The notes under the pieces were generated by a model. It made no database searches. It was given only the letters and a program-made list of their open reading frames with translations, and was not told the DNA's origin. The translations under genes and the position numbers were made by a program. A stretch of 7,010 nt of DNA from Planctomycetota bacterium (GTDB lineage Bacteria; Planctomycetota; Phycisphaerae; Phycisphaerales; SM1A02): positions 1-7,010 of the forward strand of contig JADFGE010000159.1 of the NCBI GenBank assembly GCA_022567855.1. Reading direction: 5' to 3'. Each line of letters starts with the position of its first letter. Position 1 is the first letter of the stretch. Shown here piece by piece: positions 1-6,903 of the stretch.

Positions 1-546
1 GTAGACGCCGTCGAGATCGTCGGGTGGGTAGAAGTCCGGCTCGTCCGTGAACACCCCGGGCACGTGGGTGTGGCCGACGAGGCAGAACTTATCGACCAGC
101 TCGAAGATCTGCTGCATCTTGACCGGGGAATTCAACGCGTCCTCCGGGAAAAGATACTCGTTGATGGGCCGGCGCGGCGTGCCGTGTACGTACAGGAAAT
201 CGTCTTCGAGCACCCGTACCCGCAGGCGACTGAGGAACTCCCACCGTTTGGCGGACATGCCGTTGTCCGACTCCAGCTCGAACTGCTCGCGACTCCAATA
301 CGCGGCTTGCTCGGCCGCGACATTGAAGTTCGTCGGCTCGTAGAGAACCCCGAAGTCGTGATTCCCCATCAACGACCATTCACATCGCTCGGCCACGAGG
401 TCCACGCACTCGACCGGGCTCGGACCGTAGCCCAGAATATCGCCAAGGCAGATGATGCGATCGACGTTTTGCGTATCGATATGATCGAGCACCGCCTGCA
501 GCGCTTCGAGGTTCGCGTGAATGTCGCTGATGACGGCGGTTCGCAC
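1..546 (-). CDS. Metallophosphoesterase (calcineurin-like), C-terminus cut by window edge
   Basis: Reading the minus strand from GTG at 546 gives 182 codons with no stop before the window edge. All signature motifs of the calcineurin-like phosphoesterase family are present in order: D8-x-H10 (SDIHAN), GD36ILGYGP, GN62H63D, H121 (VHGTP) and GH159TH161VPG. These residues bind the two metal ions and the phosphate. The compact layout resembles the YfcE/ApaH-related single-domain phosphodiesterases of about 240 residues, so roughly 60 C-terminal residues probably lie outside. The GTG is chosen because the catalytic DIHAN begins only 7 residues later, GGGAG sits 7 nt upstream, and a promoter lies just beyond. 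There is no signal peptide, so it is cytosolic. The substrate cannot be told; Ap4A, cyclic nucleotides or another phosphodiester are possible. Divergent from lpdA. Confidence 0.9.
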   Translation of the reverse strand, partial: MRTAVISDIHANLEALQAVLDHIDTQNVDRIICLGDILGYGPSPVECVDLVAERCEWSLMGNHDFGVLYEPTNFNVAAEQAAYWSREQFELESDNGMSAKRWEFLSRLRVRVLEDDFLYVHGTPRRPINEYLFPEDALNSPVKMQQIFELVDKFCLVGHTHVPGVFTDEPDFYPPDDLDGVY

Positions 547-580
547 CGGTAGACTCCCGACGGCGGCCAAAACAAAGCCG

Positions 581-609
581 ATGCTAGGAGGGCGCTGGGC
601 GGTCGTCAA
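581..609 (-). promoter_or_regulatory. Sigma70-type promoter for the metallophosphoesterase
   Basis: On the minus strand TTGACG (604-609, 5/6 to the -35 consensus) is separated by exactly 17 bp from TAGCAT (581-586, 4/6 to the -10 consensus). Transcription would begin near 574, giving a leader of about 28 nt with GGGAG before the GTG at 546. Position and spacing fit well, but no expression data are available. Confidence 0.55.
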
Positions 610-617
610 TGCACCGC

Positions 618-647
618 TCGTCAGCCGATCGGCGGTGTCTGTACAAT
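618..647 (+). promoter_or_regulatory. Candidate lpdA promoter
   Basis: TACAAT (642-647, 5/6 to the -10 consensus) is preceded at 18 bp by TCGTCA (618-623, only 4/6 to the -35). The start would be near 654, about 35 nt before the GTG of lpdA. Together with the opposite promoter it would make this 142-bp gap a divergent promoter region. The weak -35 keeps confidence low. Confidence 0.35.
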
Positions 648-671
648 GCCCGGCCTTGCTCGACCAAACAC

Positions 672-679
672 AGAAAGGA
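672..679 (+). promoter_or_regulatory. Ribosome binding site deciding the GTG start of lpdA
   Basis: AGAAAGGA lies 9 nt before GTG 689. An ATG at 682 is only 2 nt from it, is out of frame and stops after nine codons at 709-711, so GTG is the better start. Confidence 0.55.
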
Positions 680-688
680 TCATGAATC

Positions 689-2170
689 GTGGCGGAGGCG
701 AAGCACTATGACCTGATTGTCATCGGCGGCGGGCCCGGCGGATATGTCGGAGCCATCCGCGCCGCACAGCTCGGCCTGACCACCGCCTGCGTGGAGCGCG
801 ACAAGCTCGGCGGCGTGTGCTTGAACTGGGGCTGTATCCCGACCAAAGCCCTGTTGCACCAGGCAGAGGTTTACCGGGAAGCCGTGACTCATGGCGATCA
901 ATGGGGGCTCGAGTTCGACCGCGTCACGCTCAACTGGTCCAAGGTCATCGGGCGAAGCCGCGACCTCACTTCGACCCTCAACCAAGGCGTCGCGTACCTC
1001 TTCAAGAAGAACAAGATCGACCATCATCAAGGTCACGCCAGGATTCTCAGTGGTAAGACTGCGCACAGCCCGTGCCAGGTTGCGGTGCATGAGCCGACCG
1101 GCGACTACTACCGCGGGGCGGGCGCCGGGGAGCCGAAGATGACCCTGACCGCCGATCGTGTCCTTCTCGCCACCGGCGCGGCCCCGAAGCAGCTCCCGTT
1201 CGCGCCTTGCAACGGCACGTCGATCATCTCTTCATATGAAGCGATGAACCTCCCGACGCAGCCGAAGTCGATGCTCATCGTCGGCTCCGGCGCGATCGGA
1301 ATGGAGTTCGCTTATTTTTACAATGCCTTCGGCACGGACGTGACCGTGGTGGAGCTTCTCGATCGAATCCTGCCTATTGAAGACGACGATGTTTGCAAGT
1401 TGGCGCAGCGCGTGTTCGCTAAGCAGGGGATGACCATTCATACCTCCCACACGGTCAAGGCGATCGATGCCGGTCCCGACGGCGGGCATACGGTCACGAT
1501 CGTTGATGTCAACGACGAATCCAAAACGCAGACGATTGATTGCGAGGTTGTTCTCGTCGCGGTCGGTGTCCAGGGACGGTTCGACGGGCTGTTTGATGAC
1601 AGTCTGGGCGTTGCGGTCGAGAAGGACCATATCAAGGTGGACTATCGGGGTGTGGCCGAGCCGACCTACCAAACGACGGTCCCGGGGATTTATGCGATCG
1701 GCGACGTCATTGGTCCGCCCTGGCTTGCCCACGTCGCCTCGGAGGAGGCGATCACCTGTGTCGAGCGGATCGCCGGTCACCAGACGCTTGGCGTCGACTA
1801 CGACTCGATCCCCGGTTGCACGTACTGCAATCCGCAGATCGCTTCAATCGGTTTGACCGAGCGGGCAGTGAAGGAGCAAGGCATCGACTATAAGGTGGGC
1901 AAGTATCAACTCAAATCGCACGGCAAGGCGATTGCCGTCGGCGCCACGGACGGTTTCGTCAAGATGATTATCTCCAAGCCGTATGGAGAGATCCTCGGCG
2001 CGCACATCATCGGCGAGGATGCGTCGGAGTTGATCGCTGAGCTGGGCTTGGCCAAGCGGCTCGAAGCGACGGCTGAGGACATCATCTCCACGATCCACGC
2101 GCACCCGACGATGGCCGAGGGAATCCATGAAGCAGCGCTGGCCACCGAAGGCCGGATGATTCATAACTAG
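689..2170 (+). CDS. lpdA: Dihydrolipoyl dehydrogenase (E3)
   Basis: This flavoenzyme reoxidises dihydrolipoamide of 2-oxoacid dehydrogenase complexes or the glycine cleavage system, passing electrons through FAD to NAD+ in the cytosol. At 493 aa it is slightly longer than usual (about 460-480). Visible motifs are the N-terminal FAD fold GGGPGG (13-18), the redox disulfide C44-x4-C49 in GGVCLNWGCIPTK, ATGAAP, the NAD-binding GSGAIG (199-204) with E222 at the end of the second strand (NAD rather than NADP), the second FAD motif GIYAIGD339, and the C-terminal HAHPTMAE with the H472/E477 catalytic dyad. All catalytic residues are intact. Residues about 134-150 form a G/A/P-rich insertion before the ATG motif, accounting for most of the extra length. 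No E1 or E2 genes are adjacent, so it is a stand-alone lpd that may serve several complexes. GTG start chosen from the RBS. Confidence 0.96.
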   Translation: MAEAKHYDLIVIGGGPGGYVGAIRAAQLGLTTACVERDKLGGVCLNWGCIPTKALLHQAEVYREAVTHGDQWGLEFDRVTLNWSKVIGRSRDLTSTLNQGVAYLFKKNKIDHHQGHARILSGKTAHSPCQVAVHEPTGDYYRGAGAGEPKMTLTADRVLLATGAAPKQLPFAPCNGTSIISSYEAMNLPTQPKSMLIVGSGAIGMEFAYFYNAFGTDVTVVELLDRILPIEDDDVCKLAQRVFAKQGMTIHTSHTVKAIDAGPDGGHTVTIVDVNDESKTQTIDCEVVLVAVGVQGRFDGLFDDSLGVAVEKDHIKVDYRGVAEPTYQTTVPGIYAIGDVIGPPWLAHVASEEAITCVERIAGHQTLGVDYDSIPGCTYCNPQIASIGLTERAVKEQGIDYKVGKYQLKSHGKAIAVGATDGFVKMIISKPYGEILGAHIIGEDASELIAELGLAKRLEATAEDIISTIHAHPTMAEGIHEAALATEGRMIHN

Positions 2171-2180
2171 GGAAGAAGGC

Positions 2181-2194
2181 ATTAGGGATTAGGG
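2181..2194 (+). repeat. Tandem heptamer (ATTAGGG)x2
   Basis: Two perfect adjacent copies of ATTAGGG lie 10 bp after the lpdA stop, followed by another G. They are purine-rich and unlike the flanking coding sequence. No function can be read from the sequence. Confidence 0.6.
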
Positions 2195-2203
2195 GAAGAG
2201 AAG

Positions 2204-2246
2204 CCGGACCTGACGATCCCGATTCCATCGGGAGAGGAAGGTCCGG
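2204..2246 (+). promoter_or_regulatory. Long intergenic RNA hairpin upstream of flavin reductase
   Basis: CCGGACCT (2204-2211) pairs with AGGTCCGG (2239-2246), and inside it TCCCGAT (2217-2223) pairs with ATCGGGA (2227-2233) around a 3-nt TCC loop. The 5x5 internal loop (GACGA against GAGGA) can form tandem G.A/A.G pairs on both sides of a central C-G, making an almost continuous helix. It ends 11 nt before the ATG of the flavin reductase and borders GGGTAG, the only nearby ribosome-binding candidate. There is no T-tract, so it is not a classical terminator. mRNA processing, stabilisation or translation control are possible. Confidence 0.5.
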
Positions 2247-2257
2247 GTAGCAGCGCC

Positions 2258-2890
2258 ATGTTCTACGACACTGAGACCAACGATCATGGCTTGCCGCGGG
2301 ACCCGTTCAAGTCGTGCGTGGCGCCGCGACCCATTGGGTGGATCTCGACGCTCAATGCGGACGGCGTGGCGAACCTCGCGCCGTTCAGCTATTTCAATGC
2401 GGTGTCGGGCGTGCCGCCACATGTGATGTTCTCGCCCGGGGGAGCGGGGCCGGAAGGCGTCGGCAAACATTCACTGCTGAACGTGCAGGCGACGGGCGAG
2501 TTCGTCGCCAACGTGGTGAGCTTGGCCCTGGCCGAGAAAATGGTGCGGACGTCAGCCGAGGCGGCGGCGGGCGTCGATGAGTTTGACCTGGCTGGACTCA
2601 CCAAGGCGCCGTCGGTGCTGGTGAAGCCGCCGCGTGTGGCGGAGGCCCCGATTCACCTGGAGTGCCGGCACTGGAAGACGATCGAGATGCCGCAGGCCGG
2701 CGGCGTGCCGTGTCACTTGGTTATCGGGCGTGTGGTTGGTGTACACATCGCCGACGAGGTCATCGACGATGATGGATATGTGGACGTTCTGCGGTTTCAG
2801 CCGGTGGCCCGGCTGGGCTATCGCCAATACACGGCGGTCGAGCGGGTGTTCGAGATGAAGCTCCCCGTCCCACAAATCCGCCGAAGTTGA
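2258..2890 (+). CDS. Flavin reductase-like FMN-binding split-barrel protein
   Basis: The 210-aa product matches the flavin reductase-like domain family (DIM6/NtaB group). These proteins bind FMN in a split beta-barrel and either reduce free flavin with NAD(P)H for a partner monooxygenase or act as flavoprotein oxidoreductases. Seen directly: N-terminal MFYDTETNDHGLPRDPF, then RPIGWIST (24-31), NLAPFSYFNAVS (39-50) and FVANVV (82-87), the usual flavin-contact stretches, and a central HLECR near 135. The length is normal for a single-domain member and there is no signal or membrane segment. ATG 2258 fits the conserved N-terminus; only a weak GGGTAG precedes it. It lies 87 bp after lpdA, possibly on the same transcript, but no monooxygenase is nearby to name its substrate. 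Confidence 0.88.
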   Translation: MFYDTETNDHGLPRDPFKSCVAPRPIGWISTLNADGVANLAPFSYFNAVSGVPPHVMFSPGGAGPEGVGKHSLLNVQATGEFVANVVSLALAEKMVRTSAEAAAGVDEFDLAGLTKAPSVLVKPPRVAEAPIHLECRHWKTIEMPQAGGVPCHLVIGRVVGVHIADEVIDDDGYVDVLRFQPVARLGYRQYTAVERVFEMKLPVPQIRRS

Positions 2891-3112
2891 TATATTGGAT
2901 CTTCGATCGGAAGAAGTTCCAGCCTGTCCGGGGTTTGATCAATGAGAAGATGACCAGCAACGCGGTCCGCAACGACCGGATCGCGGTCGGTAATATGAAC
3001 TGTAAGACGTTGCCAATCAAAAACTTACGTGTTTTATTGGCCGATCCGGCTCGAATCGGGTATCTTGGTGAGAGCTACAGGCGAAGGGGTTCCGGGCCGA
3101 TGGGAGCGAATT
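2891..3112 (+). other. AT-richer 222-bp leader region without a convincing gene
   Basis: This gap between the flavin reductase and the methyltransferase is visibly richer in A/T than its surroundings (for example 2890-2905 and 2991-3040). It holds small dyads: CGGTC 2963-2967 with GACCG 2974-2978, and CCGAT 3041-3045 with ATCGG 3055-3059. An open frame from TTG 2887 to 3150 has no family resemblance and no ribosome binding site, so I do not call it. An in-frame extension of the methyltransferase upstream to 3029 also lacks recognisable protein sequence. Best read as a promoter and 5' leader. Confidence 0.5.
3010..3038 (+). promoter_or_regulatory. Candidate promoter of the methyltransferase
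   Basis: TTGCCA (3010-3015, 5/6 to -35) and TTTATT (3033-3038, 4/6 to -10) are separated by 17 bp inside the AT-rich stretch. Transcription would start near 3045 and give a leader of about 68 nt. Confidence 0.4.
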
Positions 3113-3760
3113 ATGACCACCACTACACAGCCACTGGCGACGAGCGTTGACTACTTCGAATCGATCTACGCCGATGCCCAGGGTGATGCGTCACGCATTC
3201 CTTGGGAGGATGGGCACGCTTCGGATGCCTTGATCAATTGGCTCAACACGGTGGCCCCGTCGTTGGTGCGGTGCGGCGCCCGCGTGGCCGTCGTCGGCTG
3301 CGGTTTGGGTGACGATGCCCGCGCGCTGATCCACCGCGGCTACGAGGTGACGGCCTTTGACTGCTCGGACACCGCCGTTCACTGGGCCCAATCGCTTGAT
3401 CCGACCAATGCGGGTCTATACGTCCGTGCCAACCTCTTCGATCTTCCCCCGCGGTGGCATCATCGCTTTGATCTGGTCGTTGAAGTCAACAACCTTCAAT
3501 CGTTGACGACCGACCTTCGACAGGAAGCCGCAACCGCCTTGGCGAACCTTCTCACGCCGCACGGGCGGTTGCTTGTCATCTGTCGCGCCGCCGAGACGCC
3601 GGCCGAGTTTGTGGACGGCCCGCCCTGGCCGCTCACGGAATCTGAGCTGCTCGAAGCGACCGCGCTGGCCGGACTCGTTCCGGACAGCCCGTTGTCTTCG
3701 TTTTGCGACAACGACGATCCGGCGGTGCTGCAACTCCGCGCGGTCTTCCGGCGCGTCTGA
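3113..3760 (+). CDS. Class I SAM-dependent methyltransferase, TPMT-like
   Basis: The 215-aa protein has a Rossmann-type SAM fold: motif I VAVVGCGLGDDA (58-69), an acidic residue after strand 2 (D83 in TAFDCSDTA), NLFDLP (107-112) and the strand-4 segment FDLVVEVNNLQSL (119-131), then LLTPHGRLLVICRA typical of strand 5. The N-terminal ESIYADAQGDASRIPWEDGHASDALINWL resembles in outline the YxxGxxPWxxGxPxPAL lead-in of thiopurine S-methyltransferase-like proteins, so small-molecule methylation (thiol, selenide or similar) is plausible. The substrate is not deducible. ATG 3113 is chosen over an upstream in-frame start at 3029 because GGGAG ends 6 nt before it and homology begins after it. Followed by 103 bp before the peptidase. 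Cytosolic. Confidence 0.8.
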   Translation: MTTTTQPLATSVDYFESIYADAQGDASRIPWEDGHASDALINWLNTVAPSLVRCGARVAVVGCGLGDDARALIHRGYEVTAFDCSDTAVHWAQSLDPTNAGLYVRANLFDLPPRWHHRFDLVVEVNNLQSLTTDLRQEAATALANLLTPHGRLLVICRAAETPAEFVDGPPWPLTESELLEATALAGLVPDSPLSSFCDNDDPAVLQLRAVFRRV

Positions 3761-3809
3761 ACCGCTGTCGTCGCTCGCCGCTTCCGACCTGGATGGTCTC
3801 TATTTACCA

Positions 3810-3821
3810 ACGGAATTCCGT
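3810..3821. repeat. 12-bp perfect palindrome upstream of the M16 gene
   Basis: ACGGAATTCCGT is a perfect dyad centred about 48 bp before the ATG of the peptidase, in the short gap after the methyltransferase. It could be an operator or activator site for the promoter at 3851, or chance. It has no T-tract and no loop, so it is not a terminator. Confidence 0.35.
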
Positions 3822-3850
3822 GCCGATCGCGCTCGTGTGTGGCGCACCGC

Positions 3851-3856
3851 TACACT
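3851..3856 (+). promoter_or_regulatory. -10 element (TACACT) placed for a leaderless M16 transcript
   Basis: TACACT (4/6 to TATAAT) ends 7 nt before ATG 3864, the usual distance from a -10 element to the transcription start. No purine-rich Shine-Dalgarno precedes this ATG and no good -35 is visible at 16-18 bp. The same spacing recurs before parA. Confidence 0.4.
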
Positions 3857-3863
3857 GTGACGT

Positions 3864-5096
<1,233 letters not shown>

Positions 5097-5105
5097 GCTG
5101 AACGG

Positions 5106-5846
5106 CTACGGTCCCGGTTCCGGGAAGGCCCAGGTCATTGCCTTCGGTTCGGCGCCCAACACTTCCCGAATGTACGCCCCGAGCAGCCGGTTAGCGCGAT
5201 CGACGGCTGAAGCGTCGGCCGTGTCGACTGACTCGCCGCCGGCCACCGCCCGAAGCAGCGCGATCGTTTCCAAGCGGACGCGCCACCGATCACCCGCGCC
5301 GGTGTCGGCAACCACGCCGCCCGCGGCCGCCGAGAACGCCAACGTCGAAGATTCAGCTTCGAACGGGCGACCCGTCTGGGCGTCGTGATCCAGTTGCGGT
5401 CGGTATCCCGTCTCGCACAGAATCGACCACTGGAACCGTAGAAGTGTTATGGCGACCTGATCCGTGTCGTCAAGCGCAGCCAACGATCGCCTGAACTCGT
5501 CGAAAAGTCGGGGGTGTGGGTCATGCTCACTGAGCATGTGATGGATGAGGTCAGCCATATACAGACCCGCGCGATTCGCCGCCAAACGCTGCCGCAGCGC
5601 CCGATAGAGTTCCTCAAGGTGCCACTCGGTGATCGTGGCCAGGTCCCGATTCGGTTTGACGATCGCGACGACCTGTCCGCACGTGAGCAGATCGATCCCG
5701 CCGGAGAACTTGCCTTTGGCGCGCTTGGACCCTTTGGCGATGCCCCGCAGCACGCCGTGCGCTCGCGCAAACAGGCTCACCGTCTGAGACGTTTCCGAGT
5801 AATCCCAGCGGCGGATGCAGATGGCGCTATCGGTGATGGTCGGCAT
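5106..5846 (-). CDS. recO: DNA repair protein RecO
   Basis: RecO loads RecA on SSB-coated single strands with RecR (and RecF) and anneals complementary strands in the RecFOR pathway. The 246-aa product has the N-terminal OB-fold: ICIRRWDYSETSQTVSLFARAHGVLRGIAKGSKRAKGKFSGGIDLL fits the family pattern around residues 9-55. A helical C-terminal half follows (ELYRALRQRLAANRAGLYMADLIHHML). Start 5846 (MPTITDSAI) is chosen because the family N-terminus begins there; an in-frame ATG at 6002 would extend through the parA promoter. No good Shine-Dalgarno is seen. The usual C-terminal CxxC...CxxC zinc knuckle is missing: its positions read D155/T158 and A180/G183 in LDHDAQTGRPF and GGVVADTGAG. Converges on the M16 gene; divergent from parA. 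Confidence 0.9.
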   Translation of the reverse strand: MPTITDSAICIRRWDYSETSQTVSLFARAHGVLRGIAKGSKRAKGKFSGGIDLLTCGQVVAIVKPNRDLATITEWHLEELYRALRQRLAANRAGLYMADLIHHMLSEHDPHPRLFDEFRRSLAALDDTDQVAITLLRFQWSILCETGYRPQLDHDAQTGRPFEAESSTLAFSAAAGGVVADTGAGDRWRVRLETIALLRAVAGGESVDTADASAVDRANRLLGAYIREVLGAEPKAMTWAFPEPGP

Positions 5847-5853
5847 TGGTAAG

Positions 5854-5867
5854 GATCGGAGATCGGA
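5854..5867. repeat. Tandem heptamer (GATCGGA)x2 in the recO-parA gap
   Basis: Two perfect adjacent copies of GATCGGA lie 8 bp upstream of the recO start in the 79-bp divergent gap. Too short to assign a role; a regulator site or slippage duplication are equally possible. Confidence 0.5.
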
Positions 5868-5889
5868 GGCTCTGGGCACGGCGTTATGG

Positions 5890-5918
5890 TTGGGAACGGA
5901 TTCTTCGGTCGATATACT
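5890..5918 (+). promoter_or_regulatory. parA promoter, placed for a leaderless transcript
   Basis: TTGGGA (5890-5895, 4/6) and TATACT (5913-5918, 5/6) are separated by exactly 17 bp. TATACT ends 7 nt before ATG 5926, so the predicted transcription start falls on or next to the start codon. No Shine-Dalgarno lies upstream of that ATG, which agrees with leaderless translation. Confidence 0.6.
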
Positions 5919-5925
5919 GATCACT

Positions 5926-6903
5926 ATGGCCGACACCGCAAGCGCCGCCGGACATCGCCCTCGCGCCGTCGCGCTGATGAACCAAAAGGGAGGCGTGGGC
6001 AAGACGACGACGGCCGTGAATCTCGGCGCGGCGATCGCCGAGGCCGGGCGCCGCGTCTGCCTGATTGATCTTGATCCGCAGGCTCATTTGACGTTGCACT
6101 TGGGTATCGATCATGAGCAGATCAAGCATACGACGTACGATCTGCTCGTCGATCCTGATTGTCCAGCGGCGAACTGTCTGGTCACCGCTGCCCCGAACCT
6201 GGACGTGATTCCCTCGGAGGTCGATCTGGCCGCCGCCGAGATTGAGTTGGCCCGTCGGCCGGATCGTCAGCAGATCCTGTCGCGGAAGTTCGCGGCGATT
6301 GAAGACCGCTACGACGTCGTGCTGATCGACTGCCCGCCGAGTCTTGGGCTGCTCACGCTCAACGCCCTGGCGCTGGCCGGGGAAGTGCTCGTGCCGTTGC
6401 AGGCGCATTTCCTGGCCTTGCAAGGGCTGGGGAAACTGCTTGAAACGGTCGGTCTTATTCGTCAATCCGTGAATCGGGATTTGCGCGTCGCGGGCATTAT
6501 CCTTTGTATGCACGAGAAACAGACATCGCTGGCGAAGGAAGTCGTCGCCGACCTGGAGTCGTTCTTCCAAGCGGCGCGCAGCCAAGACGTTCCCTGGCGG
6601 GACTGCCAGGTACTTCGACCGGTGGTTCGGCGCAATATCAAGCTTGCCGAAGCGCCCAGCTTTGGTCAAACGATCTTCGATTACGCGCCGTGGTGCGCCG
6701 GCGCGAACGACTATCGCATCCTGGCTCAGCGGCTCATCGAGACGTGGGACGCCCAGACCGAATCCGCCGTTGACAACGCGCAGGCGTCGGCCACGATCGA
6801 AGTTACGTCCCAACTCGTGTCGAGGCCGCGAACAGTACCGACGCCACAGGCCCGCGTCAGCCGCCGGGGCCCAAAGGCCGCGCGGTATGACCAAGCAAGG
6901 TGA
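5926..6903 (+). CDS. parA: ParA/Soj-type ATPase with basic C-terminal tail
   Basis: A 325-aa deviant Walker ATPase of the chromosome-partitioning ParA/Soj group. These ATPases dimerise on ATP, bind DNA non-specifically and position chromosome origins, plasmids or protein clusters. Seen: NQKGGVGKTTT (19-29) with signature K21 and P-loop K26, LIDLDPQ (46-52) Walker A', VVLIDCPPSL with Walker B D135, and VVRRNIKLAEAPSFGQTIFDY, the Soj-like nucleoid-binding region. No N-terminal HTH, so it is not a plasmid type Ia ParA. Soj is about 250-260 aa; here about 55 extra residues at the C-terminus are Q/S/T/P-rich and basic, likely disordered. ATG 5926 is chosen because the in-frame ATG at 5815 would add 37 unrelated residues across the promoter. 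The next gene overlaps its stop. No parB or parS is visible, so its partner and cargo are unknown. Confidence 0.92.
   Translation: MADTASAAGHRPRAVALMNQKGGVGKTTTAVNLGAAIAEAGRRVCLIDLDPQAHLTLHLGIDHEQIKHTTYDLLVDPDCPAANCLVTAAPNLDVIPSEVDLAAAEIELARRPDRQQILSRKFAAIEDRYDVVLIDCPPSLGLLTLNALALAGEVLVPLQAHFLALQGLGKLLETVGLIRQSVNRDLRVAGIILCMHEKQTSLAKEVVADLESFFQAARSQDVPWRDCQVLRPVVRRNIKLAEAPSFGQTIFDYAPWCAGANDYRILAQRLIETWDAQTESAVDNAQASATIEVTSQLVSRPRTVPTPQARVSRRGPKAARYDQAR

Noticed and set aside
64..552. Long plus-strand open frame of 162 codons at the left edge.
   Set aside because: It mirrors the metallophosphoesterase on the other strand, whose metal motifs are all intact; the plus frame has no recognisable domain.
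2181..2194. ATTAGGG repeats as a telomere-like array.
   Set aside because: Only two copies, in an interior intergenic gap; no basis for a telomere.
2234..2247. GAGGAAGGTCCGGG differs by one base from the RNase P RNA conserved region GAGGAAAGTCCGGG, and a hairpin precedes it as in P3.
   Set aside because: The flavin reductase CDS begins 10 nt later, leaving no room for the remaining ~300 nt of RNase P RNA, and the expected following bases do not match. A search with the bacterial RNase P covariance models would settle it.
2887..3150. 87-codon plus frame from TTG covering the methyltransferase leader.
   Set aside because: No ribosome binding site, no family resemblance, and it overlaps the better supported methyltransferase start.
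5884..6894. Minus-strand open frame of 336 codons opposite parA.
   Set aside because: Antisense shadow of a gene with complete ParA motifs; no domain and R/Q/H-rich composition.
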